Assembly (NCBI RefSeq): GCF_003814875.1 | Contig: NZ_RKQF01000001.1 | Coordinates: 496,001-560,000, forward strand | DNA from: Streptomyces sp. Ag109_O5-1 | GTDB lineage: Bacteria > Actinomycetota > Actinomycetes > Streptomycetales > Streptomycetaceae | Direction of reading: 5' to 3' | Length of the DNA: 64,000 nucleotides | In this document: in pieces, positions 8,787 through 17,493 of the stretch | Layout: each line of letters starts with the position of its first letter | Position numbering within the stretch: position 1 is the first letter of the stretch | Made by a program: the position numbers and the translations under genes | Notes under the pieces: model-generated | What the model was told of the DNA's origin: nothing | The model's database searches: none | Seen by the model: only the letters and a program-made list of their open reading frames with translations

Positions 8787-9970
8787 GCACCACGCTGGGC
8801 ACCCTGCGCACCCGCTGGGTTACCTTCGTCGGCAGTTTCGTCGCCCTCTCCCTGGGCGTGGCGCTGATCGCCGTGATGGGGCAGGCTCTGGCGTCCTCGA
8901 TGGACGCTCCCGACCGGGGGCCGGAGCGGTTCGCCGCCGCGCCGGTCGTCGTCAAGGGCCAGGACACCCTCGAGGTGCCCACCTCGATCGGTGACCGCAC
9001 CCAGAAGCTCGCGCAGCCGCGTGCCGTGCTGAACGACGTGGTCGTGAAGCTGCGGGATCTCGGGACCGTCGTCGAGGACCGGTCGTTCGCCGTGCGGGCC
9101 GAGGGCGGACCCGCCGATCTGGTGGGCCACCCCTGGTCCACGGCGGCCTTCGCGCCGTACGAGCTCTACGCGGGACGCGCGCCCGAGGCCGCTGACGAGG
9201 TCGTCGTCAGCGGTGACTGGGCCCGTCCGGGCGCCCGGGTGCGGACCGACGGCGGCACGGTGCGCGTCGTCGGCACCGTGGGCGGGCTCGGCTTCGAGAA
9301 CGCTGTGTTCTACACCGACGCCCGCGCTGCCGAACTGTCGCCGCGCAGCCTCCAGCTCGTGGTCGACGCAGATGCGGCGGCCGTGCGCGAGGCGGTACGC
9401 GGCAACGAAGGCGTCCAGGCCCTCACCGGCAACGCGCGGCGGTACGCCGACCCCGACCCCGACCGGGACAGCGAGGCCCTTACCGCGATGAACGCCGTGT
9501 TCGGCACGGCCGGCGGCGTCACCGGGTTCGTGTCGGTGTTGGTGGTGGCCTCGACCTTCGCGTTCGCGGTGGCCCAGCGGCGCCGTGAGTTCGGGCTGCT
9601 GCGCACCGCCGGGGCGACCCCGGGCCAGATCCGCCGCATGGTCGTGTACGAGGCGCTCGTGGTCGGTGTGCTCGCCTCGGCCGCCGGCTGTGTGCTCGGT
9701 TCCTACGGGGCTCCGAAGCTCGCCGAGTGGGCGGTCGACGAGAGCCTTGCGCCCCGCTGGTTCACCATGGGGGCCTACACCTGGCCCTACCACATGGCGT
9801 TCTGGACGGGCCTGTTCGTGGCCCTGTGCGGGGTGCTGGCCGCGTCCTGGCGGGCCGGGCGCACCGGTCCCTCCGAGGCACTGCGCGAGGCGTCGCTCCC
9901 GCGCGGGGTGGGCGATTCGGATCTGCCGCCACGCGAGTTCATCATCCAGATGAAATCGCGTACGGGTTGA
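8780..9970 (+). pseudogene. FtsX-like ABC permease, truncated at a Tn3 remnant
   Basis: GTG 8780 overlaps the end of the ATPase gene. The 396 residues contain an N-terminal membrane segment (FVGSFVALSLGVALIAVM), a periplasmic-type domain, and one FtsX domain with TM segments around VTGFVSVLVVASTFAFAVAQ, ALVVGVLASAAGCVLG and MAFWTGLFVALCGVLAAS. Streptomyces relatives usually have a second FtsX unit and are about twice this length. The frame ends in DLPPREFIIQMKSRTG where Tn3 transposase sequence begins, so the second half is lost. Confidence 0.75.
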
Positions 9971-10330
9971 CGCGGGACCAGAACAGCAGGGACAGCCCGC
10001 GCCAGTCTGCGGCGGTAAGCTTCCCGGCCCACTGCGGGTCGCGAAGGACCGCCTGGAGAAACTGGGTGTTGATCAGGACCAGGCTCGATTGCAGGAGATG
10101 GAGTGCGAGCATGGAGACCTCGGCGTGCTCGCGGTCGGCACCGGTGAGGACGCTCTCGCGGTCGTGGAAGATCTCGTTGGCGGAGTTCCAGCTCTCGACG
10201 ACCTTCAGTCCGCCGTTGGTCTCGCGGTGGAGATGGTCATCAGCGAGACCGTCGCAGATGAAGATCGGTTTTGACCGCCCGCCCGAGTTCTTCGGTTTCA
10301 GGAGTTCGAGGCCGTGACCTGGGCGTGTAC
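9949..10330 (-). pseudogene. Tn3-family transposase C-terminal fragment
   Basis: The minus strand reads LKVVESWNSANEIFHDRESV, then REHAEVSMLALHLLQSSLV, NTQFLQAVLRDPQWAGKL and LSLLFWSRVNPY, the hallmark C-terminus of Tn3 TnpA. Upstream, ELGRAVKTD continues in a different frame and rejoins at FICDGLADDHL, revealing a one-base frameshift near 10262. Only about 120 of roughly 1000 residues remain. It directly abuts the truncated permease. Confidence 0.8.
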
Positions 10331-10475
10331 CAGTGGTTCTTGATATCGGTGGGGCCGGCCTCTCCGGAGCGTTGGAGGGGCCTCACCTGGTCATGCGGTC
10401 GGATTCGTACCGACTCCGTCCGTCGGGTTCGAGGCGGCCGGGGTGTCGGTCAGAGGTCGGTCGGCAGCAGGCTTC

Positions 10476-10948
10476 TCAAGGGCCGGGCGGCTTGGGGGCG
10501 GCTGGGGCTGTCCGGGTTGGTTCCGGAGCATCTGCGGCGATCAGCCGGCTGTTCTCGACCATCAGTCGCCGGTTGACGTTGCGGAGTGCCTGCATGACGG
10601 TCTCTGCTTGGCGGCCGGCTGCGAGTGCAGCGTCTCGTTGCTCGCGCAGTTCCTGAATCTCCGTGTCGCGCAGCGAGCGGGCGTTCAGGCCCTCGCGGAG
10701 GCGGGCGCCCAGTTCGTGGGCGCGTAGCGTGCGCAGCTCGTTCTGAACTTCGTGAAGGGTCCGTTGCAGGGCGGCGTTCTGTTCCAGGAGCATGCGGTTC
10801 TCGACTTCGAGGGCCGCCTCTTTGCAGGCGGTCTCTGCTGCCGCCGCCCGCGCCCGTCTTGGGCGAGGTGGGCGCGGGCGGTCTTGCCCTTGCCCTTGCT
10901 GACCCGCAGGTACTCACGTGCTGTCCGGATCGCCGTTGCCGTCGCCAT
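10476..10948 (-). pseudogene. DUF6262/Tn554 TnpC-like accessory protein, frameshifted
   Basis: The gene starts MATATAIRTAREYLRVSKGK and, after a one-base shift in a G/C run near 10850-10860, continues as ARAAAAETACKEAALEVENR and a long coiled coil (NAALQRTLHEVQNELRTLRA, then RSLRDTEIQELREQRDAAL). Coiled-coil DUF6262 proteins are encoded beside Tn554-type tyrosine recombinases and help their transposition. No recombinase partner survives here, so it is a stranded relic. Confidence 0.6.
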
Positions 10949-10977
10949 GGCCCCTCCCCGTCCCGTACGGTCGTTCT

Positions 10978-12651
10978 ATGCCTCCTAACAGTTCCACCGT
11001 AGGTGTAATCATGACCGTGGACGACGACCCGGGGGTCTCCCGTGCCGTCGCCCGGGACCTGCGACGCCGTTACGGGGCGTCCTACCGGATCGTGCGCGCG
11101 GAGTCCGGGGAATCGGCGCTGGACGCGCTGCGGGAGCTGAAGCTGCGCGGCGACCTGGTGGCGGTGATCCTGGCCGACTACCGGATGCCGCAGATGAACG
11201 GCATCGAGTTCCTGGAACAGGCCCTGGACGTGTATCCGGGTGCGCGGCGGGTGCTGCTCACCGCGTACGCGGACACCAACGCGGCGATCGACGCGATCAA
11301 CGTCGTGGATCTGGACCACTATCTGCTCAAGCCCTGGGATCCGCCCGAGGAGAAGCTCTACCCGGTCCTCGACGACCTGCTGGACGCCTGGCGGGCCAGC
11401 GACTACAAGCCGGTACCGGCCACCAAGGTCGTCGGGCACCGCTGGTCGGCCCGGTCCTCGGACGTGCGGGAGTTCCTGGCCCGCAACCAGGTGCCGTACC
11501 GCTGGTACTCGGTCGAGGAGCCCGAGGGACAGCGGCTGCTGGCCGCGGCCGGGGTCGACGGGGACCGGCTGCCGCTGGTGATCACGCCGGACGGCACGCC
11601 CCTGATCGAGCCGGAGGCTCCGGAGCTGGCCGCGCACGTGGGGCTCGCGACGACACCGACGGCGGACTTCTACGACCTGGTGGTGATCGGCGGCGGCCCG
11701 GCAGGGCTCGGCGCGGCGGTGTACGGGGCGTCGGAGGGGCTGCGGACCGTGCTGGTGGAGCGGTCGGCGACCGGCGGCCAGGCCGGGCAGAGCTCGCGCA
11801 TCGAGAACTACCTGGGTTTCCCGGACGGGGTGTCGGGGGCCCAGCTCACCGACCGGGCCCGGCGGCAGGCCGCCAAGTTCGGCGCGGAGATCCTGACCGC
11901 GCGCGAGGTCACGGGACTCGAGGTCACCGGGGGCGCGCGGGTGGTGCGCTTCAGTGACGGCTCGGCGGTCGCGGCGCACAGCGTGATCCTGGCGACCGGT
12001 GTGCAGTACCGGCAGCTGGAGGCGGACGGCTGTCTCGACCTGACCGGCTGCGGGGTCTACTACGGCTCCGCGCTCACCGAGGCGACCGCCTGCCAGGGCC
12101 AGGACGTGTACATCGTCGGCGGCGCCAATTCGGCCGGCCAGGCCGCCATGTACCTGTCCCGGTTCGCCAAGTCGGTGACGCTGCTGGTACGGGGCGCCGA
12201 CCTGTCCGCCTCGATGTCGTACTACCTGATCCAGCAGATCAACGAGGCCCCGAACATCTCGGTGCGCAGCCAGACGGTGGTCGACGCGGCGCACGGCGCC
12301 GGGCGCCTGGAGCATCTCACCCTGCGCCATGTGGAGACCGGCGACCGGGAACAAGTCGAGGCACAGTGGATGTTCGTGTTCATCGGGGCGGCGCCGCTGA
12401 CCGACTGGCTCGGCGACACCGTGCTGCGCGACGGACGCGGGTTCATCCTGGCCGGACCCGACCTGACCGCAGACGGACGGCCGCCCGCCGGCTGGGAGCT
12501 GGACCGGCCGCCGTACCACCTGGAGACCAGCATTCCCGGCGTGTTCGTGGCGGGCGACGCACGCTCCGAGTCCGCCAAGCGTGTCGCGTCCGCCGTCGGA
12601 GAAGGAGCCATGGCAGTGATGCTCGTCCACCGGTACCTGGAGCAGTCGTGA
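10978..12651 (+). CDS. Receiver domain fused to thioredoxin-reductase-like FAD oxidoreductase
   Basis: 557 residues. Residues 8-130 form a response-regulator receiver with acidic DDD at 15-17, phospho-acceptor Asp at about 67 (LADYRMPQMNG) and Lys in the LLKPWD loop. Residues from about 235 form a two-domain FAD/NAD(P) reductase: VIGGGPAGLGAA, then GGQAGQSSRIENYLGFP, YIVGGANSAGQAA and PGVFVAGDA. Where thioredoxin reductases carry CxxC, this protein has GCGVYYGSALTEA, so the dithiol relay is absent and it should not reduce thioredoxin directly. ATG 10978 lacks an RBS; TACGGT six bases upstream suggests a leaderless message. It overlaps the kinase gene by four bases (GTGA). Confidence 0.9.
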   Translation: MPPNSSTVGVIMTVDDDPGVSRAVARDLRRRYGASYRIVRAESGESALDALRELKLRGDLVAVILADYRMPQMNGIEFLEQALDVYPGARRVLLTAYADTNAAIDAINVVDLDHYLLKPWDPPEEKLYPVLDDLLDAWRASDYKPVPATKVVGHRWSARSSDVREFLARNQVPYRWYSVEEPEGQRLLAAAGVDGDRLPLVITPDGTPLIEPEAPELAAHVGLATTPTADFYDLVVIGGGPAGLGAAVYGASEGLRTVLVERSATGGQAGQSSRIENYLGFPDGVSGAQLTDRARRQAAKFGAEILTAREVTGLEVTGGARVVRFSDGSAVAAHSVILATGVQYRQLEADGCLDLTGCGVYYGSALTEATACQGQDVYIVGGANSAGQAAMYLSRFAKSVTLLVRGADLSASMSYYLIQQINEAPNISVRSQTVVDAAHGAGRLEHLTLRHVETGDREQVEAQWMFVFIGAAPLTDWLGDTVLRDGRGFILAGPDLTADGRPPAGWELDRPPYHLETSIPGVFVAGDARSESAKRVASAVGEGAMAVMLVHRYLEQS

Positions 12652-14120
12652 GCGGGCAGCTGATGCCGTGCAGCCCGCAGGAGGTCGGCGCGCTGTTCCT
12701 GTTCGAGAAACTGGAGCCGGAGCAGCTGGGGCGGCTGTGCGCCGCGGGCCGGGTGGAGCTGTTCCAGCCGGGTCCGGTCTACACCGAGGGTGACCCGGCG
12801 ACCTGCTTCTACGTGATGATCGAGGGCACCGTGGTGCTCTCCCGCCGGGTCGCCGGCGACGACGTCGAGGTCACCCGGACCTCTCAGCCCGGGGTGTACG
12901 CGGGCGCCATGCAGGCGTACCTCGGGGACCGGGTGCGGCAGATCTACAACAACTCGATGCGGGTGACAGAGCCGACGAGGTTCTTCGTGCTGCCGGCGGA
13001 CACGTTCGCGGACATCATGCAGGACTGGTTCCCGATGGCCGTCCATCTGCTGGAGGGCCTGTTCTTCGGTTCGAAGAGCACCCAGGCGGCGATCGGGCAG
13101 CGCGAACGGCTGCTGGCGCTCGGCTCGTTGTCCGCGGGGCTCACCCACGAGCTCAACAACCCGGCCGCGGCGGCGGTACGGGCCACCTCCACGCTGCGCG
13201 AGCGGGTGGCGAAGATGCGGCACAAGCTCGCGATCATCACCGAAAGCCCGTTCTCCCGGGAGCAGTTGGCCGGTCTGATCGAGATCCAGGAGCGCACGGC
13301 CGAGCGGGTCGCCAAGGCCCCGGCGCTCAGCCCGCTGGAGGCCTCGGACCGCGAGGACGCGCTCTCCGACTGGCTCGACGACCACGGCATGGAAAACGGC
13401 TGGCAGCTCGCGCCGACGTTCGTGCAGGCCGGGCTCGACGTCGACTGGCTGGAGCAGGTCGCCGCCGCCGTGGACGAGGAGATACTGCCGAACGCGGTCG
13501 GCTGGCTCAACTACACCATCGAGACCGAGCTGTTGATGTACGAGATCGAGGACTCCACGACCCGGATCTCCAACCTCGTCGACGCGGCCAAGCAGTACAG
13601 CCAGCTGGACCGGGCGCCCTACCGGGTGGTGGACGTGCACGAACTCCTCGACAGCACACTGCTGATGCTGTCCGCGAAGACCGGACAGAACATCGAGGTG
13701 GTCAAGGAGTACGACCGTACGGTCCCGCCCGTCCCTGCCTATCCCGCCGAGCTCAACCAGGTGTGGACCAACCTCATCGACAACGCGGTCTGCGCGATGA
13801 AGGGCGAGGACGGCGGCGGACGCGGCACGCTGACCGTGCGGACCGCGCTCGACCACGACCAGTTGCTGGTCGAGTTCCGGGACACCGGGAGCGGGATCGC
13901 ACCGGAGATCAAGGGCCGGATCTTCGACCCGTTCTTCACCACCAAGCCGGTGGGCCAGGGGACGGGGCTGGGCCTCGACATCTCCTGGCGGATCGTCGTG
14001 AACAAGCATCACGGCACCATGCGGGTGGAGTCGGTGCCGGGCGACACCCGGTTCCAGGTGCTGCTTCCGCTGACCGCCGAGACACCCGAGACATCCGAGA
14101 CAATTGTGGAGACGGTATGA
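12648..14120 (+). CDS. Histidine kinase with N-terminal cyclic-nucleotide-binding-like sensor
   Basis: 490 residues, cytosolic with no membrane segment. Residues about 10-140 are a CNMP-binding beta-roll (LFEKLEPEQLGRLCAAG, then YTEGDPATCFYVMIEGTVVL). The dimerisation helix carries the phospho-His at about 167 (GSLSAGLTHELNNPAAA). The HATPase domain shows the N-box NQVWTNLIDNAVCAM, DTGSGIAPE, FDPFFTTKP and GQGTGLGLD. GTG 12648 overlaps the upstream stop, indicating coupled translation. The obvious phosphotransfer partner is the receiver domain of the upstream flavoprotein. Confidence 0.92.
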   Translation: MSGQLMPCSPQEVGALFLFEKLEPEQLGRLCAAGRVELFQPGPVYTEGDPATCFYVMIEGTVVLSRRVAGDDVEVTRTSQPGVYAGAMQAYLGDRVRQIYNNSMRVTEPTRFFVLPADTFADIMQDWFPMAVHLLEGLFFGSKSTQAAIGQRERLLALGSLSAGLTHELNNPAAAAVRATSTLRERVAKMRHKLAIITESPFSREQLAGLIEIQERTAERVAKAPALSPLEASDREDALSDWLDDHGMENGWQLAPTFVQAGLDVDWLEQVAAAVDEEILPNAVGWLNYTIETELLMYEIEDSTTRISNLVDAAKQYSQLDRAPYRVVDVHELLDSTLLMLSAKTGQNIEVVKEYDRTVPPVPAYPAELNQVWTNLIDNAVCAMKGEDGGGRGTLTVRTALDHDQLLVEFRDTGSGIAPEIKGRIFDPFFTTKPVGQGTGLGLDISWRIVVNKHHGTMRVESVPGDTRFQVLLPLTAETPETSETIVETV

Positions 14121-14470
14121 GTGGCGACGCCGCGATCGACCCGAACGTTGCGCCGAGCGGCGACGGGTGTGTGGAGTGCGACGAGGCGGGTGGCTGGTGG
14201 TTCCATCTGCGGCGGTGTGCGCAGTGCGGGCACATCGGGTGTTGCGACGACTCGCCCGCGAAGCATGCGACGGCGCATTTCCATGCCAGCGGGCATCCGA
14301 TCATCCGTAGTTACGAACCGGGCGAGGGGTGGTTCTGGAATTACGAGACGGACGAATTGTTCGAGGCCGGGCCGGAGCTGGCGCCGCCGGTGAGTCATCC
14401 TGCGGATCAGTCCGTGCCGGGTCCTGCGGAGCGGGTGCCGGAGGACTGGGCTCGGGTGTTGCGGGGTTGA
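14117..14470 (+). CDS. UBP-type zinc-finger protein
   Basis: 117 residues dominated by a ZnF-UBP domain: CVECDEAGGWWFHLRRCAQC, GHIGCCDDSPAKH and the HFHASGHPIIRSYEPGE segment supply the Cys/His zinc ligands. In eukaryotes this fold binds the free C-terminal GlyGly of ubiquitin. Bacterial versions have no proven ligand; small tail-exposed proteins are possible but speculative. ATG 14117 overlaps the kinase stop (ATGA), so three coupled genes form one operon and the finger probably acts in the same redox/cNMP signalling pathway. Confidence 0.88.
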   Translation: MSGDAAIDPNVAPSGDGCVECDEAGGWWFHLRRCAQCGHIGCCDDSPAKHATAHFHASGHPIIRSYEPGEGWFWNYETDELFEAGPELAPPVSHPADQSVPGPAERVPEDWARVLRG

Positions 14471-14474
14471 GCGC

Positions 14475-14577
14475 CTGAGGGGGCGGGGGGTTCTGTGATG
14501 GCGGCGGCTGCAGGTTGAGTGTGGCTGGTCGCGCCACGCGGCGGAGCCGCACATCGATACAGCCCCGCGCCCCTTGG
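14475..14577. repeat. Streptomyces-type intergenic repeat
   Basis: The spacer carries GCGCCTGAGGGGGCGGGGGG, then TGGCTGGTCGCGCCACGCGG, then CGGAGCCGCACATCG and CCCCGCGCCCCTT, a block I know as widespread in Streptomyces intergenic regions. It contains a GGCGGAGCCG near-palindrome. It probably acts in transcript termination after the zinc-finger gene. Confidence 0.5.
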
Positions 14578-14609
14578 TTTCTGCAGCTGGACCTTGTCAG
14601 GATGTGGGC

Positions 14610-17480
14610 GTGTCGCAGAGATCGTTTAATGCTCCTCTGATCGGGCGGGATGAAGAACTGGGCCGCCTCGCCGAAGTGTTGGAGCGTGCCCGGAGCGGGC
14701 GCGGGCAGGCCCTCTTGCTTGCCGGGGACGCGGGGGTCGGCAAGACGCGGCTGCTCGACGAGGTCGCGGTTCGGGCTGCCGCGGCCGGAGCCACCGTCGT
14801 CGCCGGGCACTGTGTCGATCTCGGTGATGTGGGGCTGCCTTACCTGCCCTTCACCGAGATCCTCGGGGTGCTGGCCGCCGATGAGCAGTATGCGGACGTA
14901 ATCGCCGCGCATCCGGTCGTCGACCGCCTCCTGGGTGCCGCGTCGGACTCCTCGCGGGACGCGGATGCCCGGCTGCGGCTCTTCGAGGGGGTCGCGGGGC
15001 TGTTCGCGGATCTCGCCGCGGCCGTGCCCCTGCTGCTTGTCCTGGAGGATCTGCACTGGGCCGACCAGTCCTCCCGGGATCTGCTGCGTTTTCTGCTGAG
15101 CCGGGGTGTGCTGCCCCGGCGGCTCGCGGTGCTGGCTTCGTACCGTGCGGACGATCTGCACCGGCGGCACCCACTGCGGCCGTTGCTCGCCGAGCTGGTG
15201 CGGCTGCCCGCCGTGGAGCGCCTGGAGTTGCGGCCGTTGGCGGATGCCGAGGTGGCACGGCTGGTGCGGGCGCTGGAGGAGCGGCCGCTGCCGGAGGCGA
15301 CCGTGCGGGACATCGTGGAGCGGGCCGAGGGCAACGCCTTCTACACCGAGGAACTGGTGGCCGCCGCCGACGCGGACGGCATGCCCACCGGGCTCGCCGA
15401 TCTGCTGCTCATCCGGGTCGAGCAGTTGTCGGAGACGGCCCAGCAGGTGCTGCGGACGGCCGCGGTGGCCGGGCGCCGGGTCGGTCACGATCTGCTGCGG
15501 GACGCGGTCGGGATTCCGGAGGAGGAGCTGGAGTCGGCGCTGCGGGAGGCCGTCGGGCGGCAGCTGCTCGCCCCGGGCGACGGGGACACCTACGCCTTCC
15601 GGCATGCCCTCGGGCGTGAGGCGGTCTATGCCGATCTGCTGCCCGGGCAGCGGTCGCGGCTGCACGGGACGTTCGCGAGGCTGCTCGCCGCCCGTGGCGG
15701 CGGGGCGGAGACGGCGGCGGAGCGGGCGCACCACTACCGGGAGAGCCACGAGCTGCCCGAGGCGCTGGCCGCGTCGCTGGAGGCCGCCGATCACGCGCGG
15801 CGGATGGGCGCGCCCGCGGAGGAGCTGCGGCAGCTGGAGGCGGCCCTGGACCTGTGGCCGACGGTGGAGTCCGACGGGCGGCCCTCGGGTGAGGGGCTCG
15901 ACCCGGTGACGTTGACGCTGCGGGCCTCGGCGGCGGCCGCGCACGCCGGTGAGGTGCACCGGGCGGTGTCCCTGACCCGGTCCGCGCTGGCCGGCACCGG
16001 TCAGGACGCGGATCCCGAACTCGCCGCCCGGGTGCGGTACACGCTCGCCGGGAACCTGATGACCGTCGACAACCTCGCGGCCGCGTTCGCGTACAGCAGC
16101 GAGGCACTGGCGATGATCCCCGCCGACCCGCCGTCGCGGACCTGGGTGTGGGCGGCGTCCACCCATGTGATGGCAGCCCGGCAGGTCGGAGACGACGCCA
16201 CCGCGCTGCGGGTCGCCCGGCAGGCCCTGGAGGTCGCCGAGCGGATCGGCGCCACCGCTGCCCGGGCCGACCTGCTGATCTCCCTGGCCCGTCTCGAAGG
16301 CGGCGGCCGCGGCACCGGGAAGGCGCGTGAACTGCTGCGGGAGGCGACGGAGTTGGCCCGGTCGGCCGGGGACGCGCCGGTGGAGATGCGGGCTCTGTAC
16401 GGTCTCGCCATCGGCTGCTTCGAGACCGGTGGGTTCCAGGAGTGCCTGCCGTGGATCACCGAGGGGCTGGACCTGGCCCGGCGTTCGGGGCTGTCGTCCT
16501 CTCCCTATGCCTCGGAGATGCGGTATCTGCGGCTGCTGGTGCTGTACACGCTGGGGCAGTGGGACGAATGCGTGCGCGCGGCCGGCGCCGACCCGATGCC
16601 CGGATTCGCGAAGGGGCCCGCGCTGTACGTCGCGTTGGCCCGGGGTGAGTCGGCAGTGGTCGAGCGGGCCGGGGCGCTGCTCGGGGAGCCCTTCGACTGG
16701 ATGGGCCGGCTGGTCGGGGGCATCGTGCTCACCGACGCGGCCGCGTTGCGGGGTGACGCGGAGGAGGCCGTGGCGCGGATGCGGGCGGCCGTCGCGACGC
16801 TGTCCGACGAGTCGGGCCGGGCGCCGTACGTGACGGTGCGGCTGGCGGCGCTCGCGCTGGCGGCGGTCGCGGACCGGGCCGTGGAACTGCGCGGCAGCGA
16901 GGGCGGGAGCCGTTGGCCGGACGTCGCCGACGAGTTGGTGGAACTGGCCCGTACCACGGCCGCGCGGCAGGGTCCGGAAGGGCAGGCCTGGCTGGCGCGC
17001 GCCGAGGCGGAGCGGACCCTGGCTGTGTCGGGGCCGGACGCGGCGGCCTGGGAGAAGACGGTGGCCGCGTTCGCGTACGGCGATGTGTACGAGCGGGCCC
17101 GTGTCCGGCTGCGGTACGCCGAGGCCCTGCTGGCCGAGGGCCGGCGCGCGGAGGCGGAGGAGCAGGCGGGCGCGGCGCGGGAGACCGCGGTGGCGCTGGG
17201 GGCGGTGCCCCTGCTGGAGCGGCTGGACTCACTGGTGCGCCGGCCCGCGCGGGCCGACCGGGTCTCACCGCTCACCGCCCGCGAGCAGGAGGTGCTGCGG
17301 CTGCTGGCGCTCGGCCGCAGCAACCGGCAGATCGGCGAGGCGCTGTTCATCACCGGCAAGACGGCGAGTGTGCATGTCTCCAACATCCTCGCCAAGCTGG
17401 GCGCGGCGAGCCGTACGGAGGCGGTGGCGATCGCCTATCGCGAGGCCCTGATCACCCCGGAGCCGACGGCCCAGGGGTGA
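14610..17480 (+). CDS. LAL-type LuxR-family regulator with AAA ATPase domain
   Basis: 956 residues of the MalT/LAL class. The N-terminal ATPase has Walker A GDAGVGKT at about 40-47 and Walker B LLLVLEDLHWAD at about 141-152. The middle is a helical TPR-like array. Residues about 883-945 form a LuxR HTH (SPLTAREQEVLRLLALGRSN, then SVHVSNILAKLGAASRTEAV). GTG 14610 is preferred because VSQRSFNAPLIGRDEE matches usual LAL starts; CAGGAT seven bases upstream could be a leaderless -10. Such proteins activate catabolic or secondary-metabolite genes. The target here is unknown; the convergent glycan cluster is a guess. Confidence 0.9.
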   Translation: MSQRSFNAPLIGRDEELGRLAEVLERARSGRGQALLLAGDAGVGKTRLLDEVAVRAAAAGATVVAGHCVDLGDVGLPYLPFTEILGVLAADEQYADVIAAHPVVDRLLGAASDSSRDADARLRLFEGVAGLFADLAAAVPLLLVLEDLHWADQSSRDLLRFLLSRGVLPRRLAVLASYRADDLHRRHPLRPLLAELVRLPAVERLELRPLADAEVARLVRALEERPLPEATVRDIVERAEGNAFYTEELVAAADADGMPTGLADLLLIRVEQLSETAQQVLRTAAVAGRRVGHDLLRDAVGIPEEELESALREAVGRQLLAPGDGDTYAFRHALGREAVYADLLPGQRSRLHGTFARLLAARGGGAETAAERAHHYRESHELPEALAASLEAADHARRMGAPAEELRQLEAALDLWPTVESDGRPSGEGLDPVTLTLRASAAAAHAGEVHRAVSLTRSALAGTGQDADPELAARVRYTLAGNLMTVDNLAAAFAYSSEALAMIPADPPSRTWVWAASTHVMAARQVGDDATALRVARQALEVAERIGATAARADLLISLARLEGGGRGTGKARELLREATELARSAGDAPVEMRALYGLAIGCFETGGFQECLPWITEGLDLARRSGLSSSPYASEMRYLRLLVLYTLGQWDECVRAAGADPMPGFAKGPALYVALARGESAVVERAGALLGEPFDWMGRLVGGIVLTDAAALRGDAEEAVARMRAAVATLSDESGRAPYVTVRLAALALAAVADRAVELRGSEGGSRWPDVADELVELARTTAARQGPEGQAWLARAEAERTLAVSGPDAAAWEKTVAAFAYGDVYERARVRLRYAEALLAEGRRAEAEEQAGAARETAVALGAVPLLERLDSLVRRPARADRVSPLTAREQEVLRLLALGRSNRQIGEALFITGKTASVHVSNILAKLGAASRTEAVAIAYREALITPEPTAQG

Positions 17481-17493
17481 TCAGGACGGTTCT

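Noticed and set aside
8036..9970. Single 644-residue ATPase-permease fusion
   Set aside because: The middle section (about 8,520-8,779) is the ATPase gene read out of frame after a one-base insertion. The true ATPase continues in the next frame and the permease has its own GTG start.
10450..12630. 726-residue minus-strand frame opposite the receiver-flavoprotein gene
   Set aside because: It is Arg/Gly/His-rich with no motif, mirrors a clearly real gene and has no RBS.
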